This document shows, piece after piece, positions 36,726-45,016 of a stretch of DNA of 64,000 nucleotides. Within the stretch, counting starts at the first letter, position 1. Every line of letters starts with the position of its first letter. The DNA lies in contig JAJDEI010000221.1 in NCBI GenBank assembly GCA_029259845.1, positions 1 through 64,000 on the forward strand, written 5' to 3'. Under the pieces are notes generated by a model that saw only the letters and a program-made list of their open reading frames with translations, did no database searches and was not told the DNA's origin. The position numbers and the translations under genes are program-made. The DNA is from Planctomycetaceae bacterium (GTDB lineage Bacteria; Planctomycetota; Planctomycetia; Planctomycetales; Planctomycetaceae).

Positions 36726-37853
36726 TCACAGCTCCAACGGGAAGTTCGTCAGCCGCTCGACACCATCCGTGGTGACCACGTAGTTCTGTTCCAGGCGGAT
36801 GCCGGCTTTCAGGTCCTCGGTGTACAGGCCCGGTTCGGCGGTGAAGGTATCGCCTTCCGCGAAGGTGTCGTCCCAGTGGGGATTGAGGTGCGGGGCGGTG
36901 TGGGGGAACAGGCCGAAGCCGTGGCCCAGGTGGTGGGAGAAGGCACCCGCGCGGTCCTCATCGAGCATGGCTTGGGCTTGATCGAACAGGTCGCGGCAGG
37001 AGACACCGGGGCGGACGGTTTGTTCCACCATGTCGAGGACGGCGACGATCGCTTCCCAGGCATTCTGCTGCTCGTCGGCCGGCTGCCCGGAAACGGCGAT
37101 GGTGCGGCAGTTGTCGGCGTAGTAACCGCGATAGCAGGGCCCTAGGTCGAGGATGAACAGTTCGCCCTCCTGCGCGGCACGGCCACGGGGCGGGCCGCCG
37201 GGAGAGTTGCACTGGTAATCGTTGCCGAGGGGTGCGGTCAGCGGTTCGCCGGCGACCGCGACAGCAGCCGCGTGGAGTTGGCTGAAGACATCGAGTTCGG
37301 TGATGCCGGGGGCGATGATCTCCCGCGCGCGGGCATACATGGCTTCGGTGCAGCCGATGGCGCGGCGGATCATCGCCAGTTCGTCGGAGTCCTTGCGCCG
37401 ACGCAACCGCCAGAGCACGGGGTCCATGTCGACGAGCCGGTCGCCGGATACGTTGGGGACGTCGAATGCCCGCAGCACGTGTGGGCAGCCGGCCGCGTAT
37501 TCGATGCCCAGACGTTGTGAGTTTCGGCTGACGGCGTCGGCCAACGTCCGCGTCGCCGTTTCGAGTTGTTCCTGCCGCAGTGTGGAATGCCATTGTGCCT
37601 CGAAGGTGACGACGCGGTCAGCGGCGACGTCGTCCGGCTCGCTGTTGGGAGCCGCGAGCGTGCAGCGACCGTCCGCCTCCAGGCAGACGGCCGCCTGCAT
37701 CAGCCGATGCGGGCGGAAGCCGGTGAGGTACTGGACGTTCTCATGCGAGACCAGTACGGCCCGGTCAACGGACAATTCGGCGAGCCGTTCGCACAGGCGT
37801 TGTTGGCGGGCTCGGCAGTGGATGGGATCAAGATTGAGCGGTTCGACAGACAT
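36726..37853 (-). CDS. M24 family metallopeptidase (Xaa-Pro aminopeptidase-like)
   Basis: Pita-bread-fold peptidase of 375 residues from the ATG at 37853. An N-terminal creatinase-like domain (about 1-140) precedes the catalytic domain. The five metal ligands are all visible: the Asp pair in LFILDLGPCYRGYYADNCRT, His in HHLGHGFGLFPH, Glu in FTAEPGLY and Glu in IRLEQNYVV. It should be an active dinuclear enzyme, but Xaa-Pro peptidase versus creatinase-like activity cannot be decided. It diverges from an oxidoreductase gene across a gap carrying a palindromic repeat and heads the metabolic cluster up to 44.5 kb. Confidence 0.92.
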   Translation of the reverse strand: MSVEPLNLDPIHCRARQQRLCERLAELSVDRAVLVSHENVQYLTGFRPHRLMQAAVCLEADGRCTLAAPNSEPDDVAADRVVTFEAQWHSTLRQEQLETATRTLADAVSRNSQRLGIEYAAGCPHVLRAFDVPNVSGDRLVDMDPVLWRLRRRKDSDELAMIRRAIGCTEAMYARAREIIAPGITELDVFSQLHAAAVAVAGEPLTAPLGNDYQCNSPGGPPRGRAAQEGELFILDLGPCYRGYYADNCRTIAVSGQPADEQQNAWEAIVAVLDMVEQTVRPGVSCRDLFDQAQAMLDEDRAGAFSHHLGHGFGLFPHTAPHLNPHWDDTFAEGDTFTAEPGLYTEDLKAGIRLEQNYVVTTDGVERLTNFPLEL

Positions 37854-37900
37854 GCGTATGGTTGTAGTCCGGCGGCTGACGGCGTTCAATGGTGGCGGTC

Positions 37901-37957
37901 GGCGTTGCCTCCCGGCTACCGTGTGCTATGAAAGACCGTTAGCCGCGAGCCAACGGC
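37901..37957. repeat. 57-bp inverted-repeat element, family 1 copy b
   Basis: Left arm GGCGTTGCCTCCCGGCTA and right arm TAGCCGCGAGCCAACGGC pair imperfectly. The total length and arms match the copy at 5034-5090, and only the loop differs. It occupies the divergent gap between the M24 peptidase and Gfo/Idh genes. Confidence 0.75.
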
Positions 37958-38001
37958 AAGCGATTGGGAGCGGTCGCAGGTCCATTAACAACAAACCAAC
38001 T

Positions 38002-39051
38002 ATGAAACCTATCCTCGTCATCGGCGGAGGCTCAATCGGCGAACGGCATGTGCGATGTTTCCAACGCACGGGGAGAGCCGACGTCTCGTTGTGCGAACTC
38101 AGCGACGATGTGCGAGAACGGGTAACGCAAACCTACGATCTGCGGCGGTCGTTCGCGTCGTTAGATGAAGCGTTGGAGCGGGAGCACGATGCGGCGGTTA
38201 TCTGCACGCCAGCGCATCTGCATGTGGCGATGGCGGTGCAACTCGCCGAACGCGGGCTCGGGCTGTTGATCGAAAAGCCGCTCAGCATCTCTCTGACGGG
38301 CGTCGGAGAATTGGCAACCGTCGTCCGTGAAAAGAACCTCCCGGTGGGGATTGCTTACGTCACCCGTTCGCACCCGGCGCTGGCGGCGATGAAGCGGGCG
38401 ATGGAGGAGGTGCGATTCGGTCGGGCGGTGCAGGTCGTCGCGACGTCGGGGCAGCACTTTCCGTTCTATCGGCCGGCTTACCGGGAGATTTACTACACGC
38501 GGCATGAGACCGGCGGCGGGGCGATTCAGGATGCGCTGACGCATGTGATGAACGCAGCCGAGTGGCTCGTCGGGCCAGCGACGCGACTGGTCGCTGATGC
38601 CGAGCATTGCGTGTTGGAGGGGGTCGATGTCGAGGACACGGTGCATGTCGTCACGCGACACCAGTCGGCATCTGACGGCGAAGTGCTGGGGTCGTTCAGT
38701 TTGAATCAACATCAGCCGCCGAACGAATCGAGCCTGACGGTCGTTTGTGAGCGCGGCGCGATGCGGCTGGAAGCGCATCGCCGCCGCTGGTTATCGTGCA
38801 GCGAACCGGACACCGACTGGACGGTGGAAGCAGAGTTCCCACTGGAGCGCGACGACCTGTTCGTACGGCAGGCGGAGTCGTTCCTCGACGTGCTGGATGG
38901 CACAGCGGACCCTCGCTGCACGTTGGCGGAGGGTGCTCAGACGTTGCGCGTGAACCTGGCGGCGCTGCGGTCGGTGAAAGAACGCCGCTGGATCGACATC
39001 GCGGAGATTGAGTCTCTGTCGGTGACAGACAATCTTGAACGAAACGGCTGA
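38002..39051 (+). CDS. Gfo/Idh/MocA family oxidoreductase
   Basis: NAD(P)-dependent dehydrogenase of 349 residues. The ATG at 38002 (MKPILVIGGGSIGERH) opens the Rossmann fold, and the family lysine lies in LLIEKPLSISL. The C-terminal alpha/beta domain includes GGGAIQDALTHVMNAAEWL, where the family's catalytic His sits. Members oxidise or reduce sugars, inositols or nucleotide-sugars. The same-strand frame is open upstream to 37222, but that is antisense to the peptidase. It is followed at 175 bp by an SDR gene, so a two-step redox conversion of a hydroxy compound is plausible. Confidence 0.92.
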   Translation: MKPILVIGGGSIGERHVRCFQRTGRADVSLCELSDDVRERVTQTYDLRRSFASLDEALEREHDAAVICTPAHLHVAMAVQLAERGLGLLIEKPLSISLTGVGELATVVREKNLPVGIAYVTRSHPALAAMKRAMEEVRFGRAVQVVATSGQHFPFYRPAYREIYYTRHETGGGAIQDALTHVMNAAEWLVGPATRLVADAEHCVLEGVDVEDTVHVVTRHQSASDGEVLGSFSLNQHQPPNESSLTVVCERGAMRLEAHRRRWLSCSEPDTDWTVEAEFPLERDDLFVRQAESFLDVLDGTADPRCTLAEGAQTLRVNLAALRSVKERRWIDIAEIESLSVTDNLERNG

Positions 39052-39068
39052 GACCTTTTGCATGGACC

Positions 39069-39148
39069 GCGGATGGCGCAGATTGAGCAGATGAACGCAG
39101 ATTGACGAGAAGAACTCCGCGTGAATCAGCCCCGTCCGCGCCATCCGC
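39069..39148. repeat. 11-bp perfect inverted repeat in the oxidoreductase gap
   Basis: GCGGATGGCGC (39069-39079) pairs exactly with GCGCCATCCGC (39138-39148) around a 58-nt loop that contains ATGAACGCAGATTGACG. Similar CGGAT-rich stretches occur after the CzcA gene (about 29908-29940) and in the 26.5-kb gap, which suggests another dispersed family. Confidence 0.6.
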
Positions 39149-39226
39149 TGCCTATCGCCAGCAATCCCGAGGCACGCCCGAAAACGGAAACCGATCCGCA
39201 TTCCCCCTTCCGAATTCCAAACTCCC

Positions 39227-40021
39227 ATGACTGAACCAACGTTTGACCAATTGTTCGACTTGACCGGCCGCGTGGCGCTCATCACCGGTGGCTCGGGGTA
39301 CCTGGGCGGGGCGTTTTCCCGGGTACTCGCCGAGGCGGGGGCGAGTGTCGTGGTGGGGAGCCGCGATGCGGCCCGCGCTCAAGGTGTTGCCGCCGAATTG
39401 CCGACGCCCACGGGAGTGACTCATTACGGCGTCGAACTGGACCAGATGGATGAGGACTCTCTGAACAGGGGGTTCGACGCGACTGTGGAGGCCGCCGGGC
39501 AGGTGGACATCCTGATCAACAATGGCCATCAGGGGCATCCGCTCGACTTGACCAACGTCACCGCCGAAGCGTTCAGCAAGGACCTGCAGAACGCGACCGC
39601 CTACTTTCTGCTCGCGCGGCGGTTGCACGATCACGTCGTCGAGCGCGAGGCAAACGGGTCGGTCGTGATCATCGGGTCGATGTACGGTGTCGTCGGCTCG
39701 TATCCGGATGCCTATGCGGGAGTGTGCACGGCCAGTCCCGTGCAATATCACACGCTCAAGGGGGGGCTCGTCCACATGGCGCGGCACCTGGCCGTCTACT
39801 GGGCGAAGGACAATGTCCGCGTCAATTGTCTGAGCCCCGGACCGTTCCCCAACGAGAAGGCACCGGCTGAAATGGTCGAGCGGCTCAAGGGCAAGTGTCC
39901 GATGGGGCGGATGGGCGTCCCCCACGAACTGAAAGGGGCGTTGTTGTTATTCGCCAGCGATGCGGGCAGTTACATCACCGGCCAGAACTTGCTCGTCGAC
40001 GGCGGCTGGACGGCGTGGTAA
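39227..40021 (+). CDS. short-chain dehydrogenase/reductase (SDR)
   Basis: A 264-residue classical SDR. The cofactor loop is TGGSGYLGGAFSRVLAEAG, followed by DILINNGHQG in place of the usual NNAG. The catalytic serine is in VIIGSMYG and the Tyr-x3-Lys is YHTLK. The C-terminal VDGGWTAW is typical. It follows the Gfo/Idh gene on the same strand. Expected to oxidise or reduce an alcohol/ketone in the same pathway. GSRD at the end of beta2 suggests NADP preference, which is inference only. Confidence 0.93.
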   Translation: MTEPTFDQLFDLTGRVALITGGSGYLGGAFSRVLAEAGASVVVGSRDAARAQGVAAELPTPTGVTHYGVELDQMDEDSLNRGFDATVEAAGQVDILINNGHQGHPLDLTNVTAEAFSKDLQNATAYFLLARRLHDHVVEREANGSVVIIGSMYGVVGSYPDAYAGVCTASPVQYHTLKGGLVHMARHLAVYWAKDNVRVNCLSPGPFPNEKAPAEMVERLKGKCPMGRMGVPHELKGALLLFASDAGSYITGQNLLVDGGWTAW

Positions 40022-40048
40022 GCGCACATTGCGCAGACCGCGTCACAA

Positions 40049-40085
40049 CCGTTTCGCCGCACATTCGAAATGTGCGGCTAAACGG
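40049..40085. repeat. palindrome at convergent gene ends, family 3 copy a
   Basis: Arms CCGTTTCGCCGCACATT (40049-40065) and AATGTGCGGCTAAACGG (40069-40085) pair with one mismatch around CGA. The element fills the 56-bp gap between the convergent SDR and amidohydrolase genes and includes the TAG stop of the latter. A near-identical palindrome is at 48490-48530. It could act as a bidirectional terminator. Confidence 0.8.
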
Positions 40086-41142
40086 TGGGGCGATGATTCA
40101 TCGACGAATCACTTGGTCCGCCCACCATTTGGAGGAGCCGGACGGCGTTGTCGTGAAACATGGCCTGAATGTCGCCTTGCGACAACCCGACGGCCCGCGC
40201 GGCACGCTGCATGGCGCGAAGTTGCTCATAACGGGTGAAGGTCATGCGCGGATCACAATGCGACAGGTTGAGGCTGTGGTTCTGCTCGGACAGGTAGGCC
40301 CAGCCGTAGCCGAACGAGACGTACTTGCCGCGGAGGACGCCGACCGGCACATCGTCGCTGCCGTACATCACACGTCGGGGTCCGACGGTGCGGAGCAAAG
40401 CGGCGACGGCGTCGGTCTCGCAGACGGATGACGTGTCGAACCAGGTGTTGGGCATGTCCCGCAGGCGGTCGCCGGCCCGTTCGATGGGCCACGAGGAGTA
40501 GCTGCGCGCACAGTGGGCGAGGATCCATTTCGCGCCCGGATACTTCTGCGTCAGGTGTTCGAGATCATCGAGGTTTTGCGTGTCTCCGATGCCGTCGGGC
40601 CGGGAAAGGTGCATCATGACGAGCAGCCCCAGCCGGTCGGCGACGGCGATCTGATGTTCGGGCAGAAAGTCCGTGATGCGGCAGTGGACGGCGTCACCGG
40701 TCGACGCGTAGACGCGGTACGGTTTCAGGCCGATCAGCCCACGGGACTGGATCGTCGCCTCGACGTGCTCGGCGGACATGTCGGGGTGCACGAGCATGAG
40801 ACCGGCGGATTGGCTGTGCGGTTTCAGGTCGTCTGCGATGTAGGCGTTGGACTCCTCGAAGTCGCAGCCGCCGTCGAAGGGGAAGGGGAACGCAAGCCGT
40901 TCGACCTGCCGGCCGGGCATGAGCAGCCGGTCGCACTCATCCAGCATCGCAAAGGTCACGTCCTCGAATCCCGGCTTCACAAACGCCCGGTACGGCCCCG
41001 ACTCCTTGTCGGGAGCCGTGTGAAACGCCCAACGGTAAATGTGCGTATGGGCATCGAACACTTGCTCGGGGACGAACCCGTCGAGTTCCTCTTCCCAGAT
41101 GCGGCGGTCGAGGTCGGTGATTTCGAGAAGGGGCATGGGCAT
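40078..41142 (-). CDS. amidohydrolase family protein (TIM-barrel)
   Basis: A 354-residue amidohydrolase-2-type enzyme. The first barrel strand carries VFDAHTHIY (the metal-binding His-x-His), later KWILAHCARSY and a near-C-terminal MYGSDDVP Asp, as in the uronate isomerase/decarboxylase-like branch. It could hydrolyse a lactone or decarboxylate a carboxylic acid. The ATG at 41142 follows TTGAGG; a second ATG two codons later is also possible. The last residues HRPTV and the stop codon lie in the palindromic repeat. It belongs to the cluster with PhyH and the aminotransferase. Confidence 0.88.
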   Translation of the reverse strand: MPMPLLEITDLDRRIWEEELDGFVPEQVFDAHTHIYRWAFHTAPDKESGPYRAFVKPGFEDVTFAMLDECDRLLMPGRQVERLAFPFPFDGGCDFEESNAYIADDLKPHSQSAGLMLVHPDMSAEHVEATIQSRGLIGLKPYRVYASTGDAVHCRITDFLPEHQIAVADRLGLLVMMHLSRPDGIGDTQNLDDLEHLTQKYPGAKWILAHCARSYSSWPIERAGDRLRDMPNTWFDTSSVCETDAVAALLRTVGPRRVMYGSDDVPVGVLRGKYVSFGYGWAYLSEQNHSLNLSHCDPRMTFTRYEQLRAMQRAARAVGLSQGDIQAMFHDNAVRLLQMVGGPSDSSMNHRPTV

Positions 41143-41214
41143 TCAAACCTCAAGACACCCGGTGTCTCGAATCGAAAATGACGCCGAATCGAGAATGAGG
41201 TGTGAAGGAAGTGA

Positions 41215-41289
41215 CGTAGGGTGGGCTTTGCCCACCAGCAATTTACCATGGGCGTGCAAGGGTCAGTGGTGGGCAGAGCCCACCCTACG
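41215..41289. repeat. 75-bp element with 23-bp near-perfect inverted ends
   Basis: CGTAGGGTGGGCT...CCCACCA (41215-41237) and its reverse complement ending in AGCCCACCCTACG (41267-41289) differ at one position. The loop is 29 nt. It fills half of the gap between the amidohydrolase and PhyH genes. GTAGGGTGGGC ends of this kind are, to my knowledge, frequent dispersed repeats in planctomycete genomes; it may be a small non-autonomous mobile element. Confidence 0.85.
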
Positions 41290-41295
41290 ATGACT

Positions 41296-42048
41296 TTATG
41301 TCGCCAGTCCCATTTGTGCGTGCTGCGATTCGAGGGCCGCTTCGTAACGGGTGAAGGCGGCTTCGTCACGCCGGCAACTCTCGCCGCGGAACACCTGGGC
41401 AAAGGCGCGGCGATTGCGGGTTGCGGAACGGTTGACGTCGGCGCGATGGATGGTTTCGCCGTGATGGACCAGAAGATCACCCGGTGCAACATGGATTTCG
41501 ACCTCGCGGGCCTCGTCATCCGGTCCGTAGTCGGCGATGCCCTGGGAGAACCCGAGCACGCCGGTCCGCAGATGGGGGCGGATGCCTTCGAGATGCGAAC
41601 CGCGGACGTATCGCAAACAGCCGTTTTCGGCATCGACGTCGTCGAGGGCGAGCCACAGGGTGAGCACGTTGGCGGGACGCAGGCAAAAGTAGAAGTTGTC
41701 CTGATGCGGCGGCGTGGGATGCTCGGTTCCCGGCGGCTTGTTGAACCACTCCGGTGCCTGGGATTCGCTCGGTTCGCCGATCAGTTCGCTGGCCAGCGAC
41801 TGCCAACGTGGGTGCTGGCGATACCGGGCAAAGAACGGGTCGTTGCCCATGTGCTGTAACTGTTTGAGCGTCTCCGGCCGGGAGCGGTCGTGATAGAACG
41901 CGTCGCTGTCAGGAAGCGACGGCACAACCTCGGTGATGTAGCGGTCGAGATTCGCCCGCAATTCGGCGAATTCGTCCGACGGAAGAAACTGGCGGACGAC
42001 AATGAATCCGTCACGGTCGAATTGGGCTTTGAGCGGCGATTCCGACAT
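41296..42048 (-). CDS. phytanoyl-CoA dioxygenase (PhyH) family protein
   Basis: Fe(II)/2-oxoglutarate dioxygenase of 250 residues with a jelly-roll core. Metal ligands are the His-x-Asp of PPHQDNFYF and the distal His in LLVHHGETIHRAD; the 2-oxoglutarate-binding Arg is probably in NRRAFAQVF. AAGGGAC lies five bases before the ATG at 42048. Bacterial members hydroxylate small metabolites rather than phytanoyl-CoA. The aminotransferase gene ends 29 bases upstream on the same strand, so the two are probably co-transcribed. Confidence 0.92.
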   Translation of the reverse strand: MSESPLKAQFDRDGFIVVRQFLPSDEFAELRANLDRYITEVVPSLPDSDAFYHDRSRPETLKQLQHMGNDPFFARYRQHPRWQSLASELIGEPSESQAPEWFNKPPGTEHPTPPHQDNFYFCLRPANVLTLWLALDDVDAENGCLRYVRGSHLEGIRPHLRTGVLGFSQGIADYGPDDEAREVEIHVAPGDLLVHHGETIHRADVNRSATRNRRAFAQVFRGESCRRDEAAFTRYEAALESQHAQMGLAT

Positions 42049-42077
42049 GATCGTCCCTTTTCCACAGTTAGACGGAC

Positions 42078-43403
42078 CTAAGTCACCAGACGACGGAAGA
42101 CGTCTTCCTTGAGCTCACACTCCAACAAATCATCGATCTTCCCGCAAGCGAGACCGTCGGCGATAATCCGGAACGTCTCCCGTGCCGCCGCGACCGTCTG
42201 CTCGATCTCCGCGTCGCCCTGGGCCGCGTTGAGGTAGAACGACGTGTAACCGTGACAGCCACGCTTGGCCATTTCCTGAATGTAGAGCGTCGACAGCTTT
42301 TGCTTGACGGCCGCATCGTCGATGTCGAAAACCAACTGCGGGTGGACGCTCACGCCTTCACAGCGAATGGGGGCACCGGTCTCCTGGGCGACGGCGCTGA
42401 GACGAGACTGGAGCGTGCGTCCCAGTTGGTCGAGTTTTTCGGGGACGTTGCGGCGGCGGACTTCGCGGAGCGTGGTGAGAGCCGCGCGGAGACCGATGGT
42501 GTCGCTCCAGTAGGTGCTGGAGATGAACATCCGCGCGGCCGGTTCCATGACCTCGCGGCGACCGACGACCGCCCCCATCGCATACCCGTTGGAGATCGAC
42601 TTGGCAAACACGGCCATGTCCGGCTCGACACCCAGCACCGGCTGCACGCCACCGGGGGAAAAGCGGAAACCGGTCGAAACCTCGTCGAAGATCAACACGA
42701 CGCCCGCTTCGCTGGCCAGTTTGCGAACCTCGGCCAGATAACCCTCCGGCGGCCATGCGGACCGCAGCGGTTCCATGATGACGGCTGCGACTTCACCCCG
42801 GTGGTTGTCGAGCAATTCCCCCAGCGCGGCTGCGTCGCCGTAAGGGAAGGGAATGGCCGTCCCCTCGAGACATTTCGGGACGCCGGTGGGATCGATGCCC
42901 GGAAACAGGTGGGCGTCGAGACTCTCGCCGGCGGACAGATTGGCGGCGAGGAACCAGTCGTGCCATCCGTGATAGCCGCTGAAGAGCACCTTATCCCGGC
43001 CGGTCGTGCCGCGGGCAATGCGGATGGCGACGGCACACGCATCGCCGCCCCCTTTGGCGTAGCGGACCATCTCGGCACAGGGGATGGCCGCGACGAGTTC
43101 TTCGGCCAGTTCGACTTCGAGTTCGTGATTGATCGAGTAGATCGTCCCCTTGCTGATTTGCTCGCGGACCGCCTCGTCGACCACCGGGTCGGCGTAGCCC
43201 AGGATAATGGCGCCGATGCCGCTCACCCAGTCGATGTACTCGTTGCCTTCGATGTCAACGAACCGCGCCCCGCTCGCCGACGCGGCATACACCGGAGAAA
43301 CGCCATAGGCAAACTTCGATGGGCGGCGGCTCAGCAATTGCGTCCCCCCCGGAATCAGCCGGCAGGCCCGGTCGTACAACTCCATCGATTTCTGATTGCG
43401 CAT
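42078..43403 (-). CDS. class III aminotransferase (glutamate-1-semialdehyde aminomutase-like)
   Basis: PLP enzyme of 441 residues. The start reads MRNQKSMELYDRACRLIPGG, and YIDWVSGIGAIILGYADP is the family's N-terminal signature. The cofactor Asp is in LIFDEVSTGFR and the Schiff-base lysine in DMAVFAKSISNGYAMG. It resembles HemL, but its length, neighbours and details suggest a dedicated transaminase or aminomutase in the local pathway rather than heme synthesis. It is directly followed by PhyH, and an amidohydrolase gene lies upstream on the same strand. Confidence 0.92.
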   Translation of the reverse strand: MRNQKSMELYDRACRLIPGGTQLLSRRPSKFAYGVSPVYAASASGARFVDIEGNEYIDWVSGIGAIILGYADPVVDEAVREQISKGTIYSINHELEVELAEELVAAIPCAEMVRYAKGGGDACAVAIRIARGTTGRDKVLFSGYHGWHDWFLAANLSAGESLDAHLFPGIDPTGVPKCLEGTAIPFPYGDAAALGELLDNHRGEVAAVIMEPLRSAWPPEGYLAEVRKLASEAGVVLIFDEVSTGFRFSPGGVQPVLGVEPDMAVFAKSISNGYAMGAVVGRREVMEPAARMFISSTYWSDTIGLRAALTTLREVRRRNVPEKLDQLGRTLQSRLSAVAQETGAPIRCEGVSVHPQLVFDIDDAAVKQKLSTLYIQEMAKRGCHGYTSFYLNAAQGDAEIEQTVAAARETFRIIADGLACGKIDDLLECELKEDVFRRLVT

Positions 43404-43436
43404 TGTTTCATCAACCTGAGTTGCGTGCCGGGTGGT

Positions 43437-43550
43437 TGGCTGGAGTTCAGGCTTTAGCCTGCGTCTGGGACTCTCCTTCAGGATTTGCGTTTGCCAAACG
43501 TGTCAACACGCCAAGCGTTCACCGCGCCGCCTAAAGGCTGGACTCCAACG
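43437..43550. repeat. dispersed palindromic element, family 2 copy d (long loop)
   Basis: The left end GCTGGAGTTCAGGCTTTAGCC (from about 43439) and the right end GCCTAAAGGCTGGACTCC (to about 43547) are inverted and enclose about 75 nt. The right end overlaps the last codons (LESSL) and the TAG stop (43531-43533) of the amidohydrolase gene. It fills the gap to the aminotransferase. Confidence 0.75.
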
Positions 43551-44511
43551 GTCCATTCAGGGCCCGTTGGGCGTTCTTGAAGAAAACGTCTGCCAGCGCA
43601 GCTTCGTCCGGGATCATGCGCTTCAGGAACTTCTGCAACTGCATGCTGTAACAGACGCCGTTGAAGTTTTCGCCCTTGCCGTCGCGGCAGGGACAATCGC
43701 TGCCGAACAGAATCTGTTTGCGGTGACGCTCCAGGAAGCCGGCGGTGAAGTCTTCATCGCGGGAGAGGGCATTGAACCCGCTGCCGGCGGACAGGTCGGC
43801 GTAGAGGTTGGGATAGTCTCCCATCAGCCGGTCGAGCAGCCCGCCCGGCTTGACCGGTCCGGTGGGGTACAGGGATTCTTCGGGGGGCGGCACATCGGCG
43901 CTGATGTTGGCCCACCAGGTTTGGGCGTGTCCGATCATGCGCACCTGTTTGTACCGCTTGAGGTATGTCTCCAGGTGGTCGGCGATTCCCTGGTTGTAGC
44001 CGCCCGCTCCATCCTGAAAGTGAATCGTGATCGGCCAGTTGAGTTCGTCACACAGGGCGATGACCGCTTCGACCCGCTTGTCGCCCAGCGGCAGGTGTTC
44101 CTTCTGTTCGCCGATGCCGCGGCATCCCAGCAGATGGTACGCCCGCACACGGTCGAGGGCGTCCGGGCGGCGGATGTCCGTCTGACAGAACGGGATGATC
44201 CGATCGGGATACTGAAAAAACGAGTGCAGCACCGTCTCCGACTTGAGCGTGACGCCCCCCTCGCCGGTTTCCAGCGGCAGGATAAACGCCTGCGTGGTGC
44301 CGGTGCCGTCCATGTGACGGATCGTGTCGTCGATCGAGCGGTCGTAGTGGTTGATGTGCAAATGGCAGTCGATCAACTGCGGCCCGCCGTCTTGCTCCTC
44401 AACAGACGGTTCGTCTGCCCGTGCAGTCCGGGTTGTCGCGGCAGCGGCGGTGCAGGCGAAGGCGGAGGCCGCGAGAAAATCGCGTCGGGAAAACGAAGCG
44501 GTGTTCGGCAT
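43531..44511 (-). CDS. Tat-exported amidohydrolase
   Basis: A 326-residue amidohydrolase-2-type protein. The Tat signal is FSRRDFLAASAFACTAAAA. The mature enzyme begins with LIDCHLHINHYD (His-x-His) and later has LFGSDCPCRDG, the C-terminal metal Asp. It is the first minus-strand gene of the aminotransferase/PhyH group but is exported, unlike the cytosolic enzymes around it, so it may act on the substrate outside. The substrate is unknown. Its stop codon lies inside a dispersed palindromic repeat. Confidence 0.88.
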   Translation of the reverse strand: MPNTASFSRRDFLAASAFACTAAAATTRTARADEPSVEEQDGGPQLIDCHLHINHYDRSIDDTIRHMDGTGTTQAFILPLETGEGGVTLKSETVLHSFFQYPDRIIPFCQTDIRRPDALDRVRAYHLLGCRGIGEQKEHLPLGDKRVEAVIALCDELNWPITIHFQDGAGGYNQGIADHLETYLKRYKQVRMIGHAQTWWANISADVPPPEESLYPTGPVKPGGLLDRLMGDYPNLYADLSAGSGFNALSRDEDFTAGFLERHRKQILFGSDCPCRDGKGENFNGVCYSMQLQKFLKRMIPDEAALADVFFKNAQRALNGPLESSL

Positions 44512-44629
44512 GGGGAAGACGCTTTCTGTTGCGAACGGCAGAGGCCAACAATGCGGCTCTCCCTATCGTAACGTCAGCGGCGTCCGTCGTAGAGTCAGGG
44601 CGGTTCAAAGATGGAAGCTGGGCAACCTC

Positions 44630-44699
44630 GTCACCCGAAGCGTCAGCGAGGGACGAATCGCTCACTCACGTTCGCTTCCTCGCTGACGCTTCGGGTTAC
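44630..44699. repeat. 70-bp inverted repeat with 20-bp arms
   Basis: ACCCGAAGCGTCAGCGAGG (about 44633-44651) pairs with CCTCGCTGACGCTTCGGGT (44678-44696), and flanking bases extend it imperfectly. The loop is 26 nt. This GAAGCGTCAGCGAGG type of sequence is, from general knowledge, a widespread planctomycete repeat. Confidence 0.8.
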
Positions 44700-44871
44700 G
44701 ATTGAGCTTGTCCCGGTCGGTCCTCTCCCAAGTGAAACCTTGAATGGCCCTGGTCGTAGAGCCTGGGGGATTGACACCTCCCTCCCAAGCCGACGGCTCT
44801 GCCGTCGAACCGATGTCATTCCCCGTACCCAAATGCCGCGCGTCGCTTGTTCCCAAACGCCTTGTACTCCT

Positions 44872-45010
44872 TGTTCCCAAACTCCGGTTTGGGAACACAC
44901 GTTCTCGAAGCTCTGCTTCGCGACCCTCCATGTGACATCACGCCCGCTGAGTGAATCACGAGAAACGGAGTTTCTCGAAAGGCATTCCCAAGCCGGAGTT
45001 TGGGAACGAG
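44872..45010. repeat. GTTCCCAAACTCCGG repeat cluster with three hairpins
   Basis: GTTCCCAAA-CTCCGG-TTTGGGAAC forms a 9-bp stem (44873-44896). CGAGAAAC-GGA-GTTTCTCG forms an 8-bp stem (44959-44977). CATTCCCAAGCC ... TTTGGGAACGAG (44983-45010) is a third, related unit. A degenerate copy, TTGTTCCCAAACGCC, begins near 44848. Confidence 0.75.
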
Positions 45011-45016
45011 ATGCCG

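Larger units (their letters stand above)
44512..45016. other. 505-bp repeat island
   Basis: No gene is supported, but much of the stretch is built of inverted repeats: 44630-44699, a GACGGC/GCCGTC hairpin near 44793, 44872-44897, 44959-44977 and 44983-45010. It lies between two minus-strand genes. The density suggests a site where dispersed elements accumulate. Confidence 0.75.

Noticed and set aside
42078-43403. Calling the class III aminotransferase hemL
   Set aside because: It resembles glutamate-1-semialdehyde aminomutase, but its neighbours are PhyH and amidohydrolases rather than heme genes, so a dedicated pathway enzyme is likelier.
42252-43457. 401-residue open frame on the + strand
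   Set aside because: It lies opposite the class III aminotransferase, whose Schiff-base lysine and other motifs are intact. Shadow frame.
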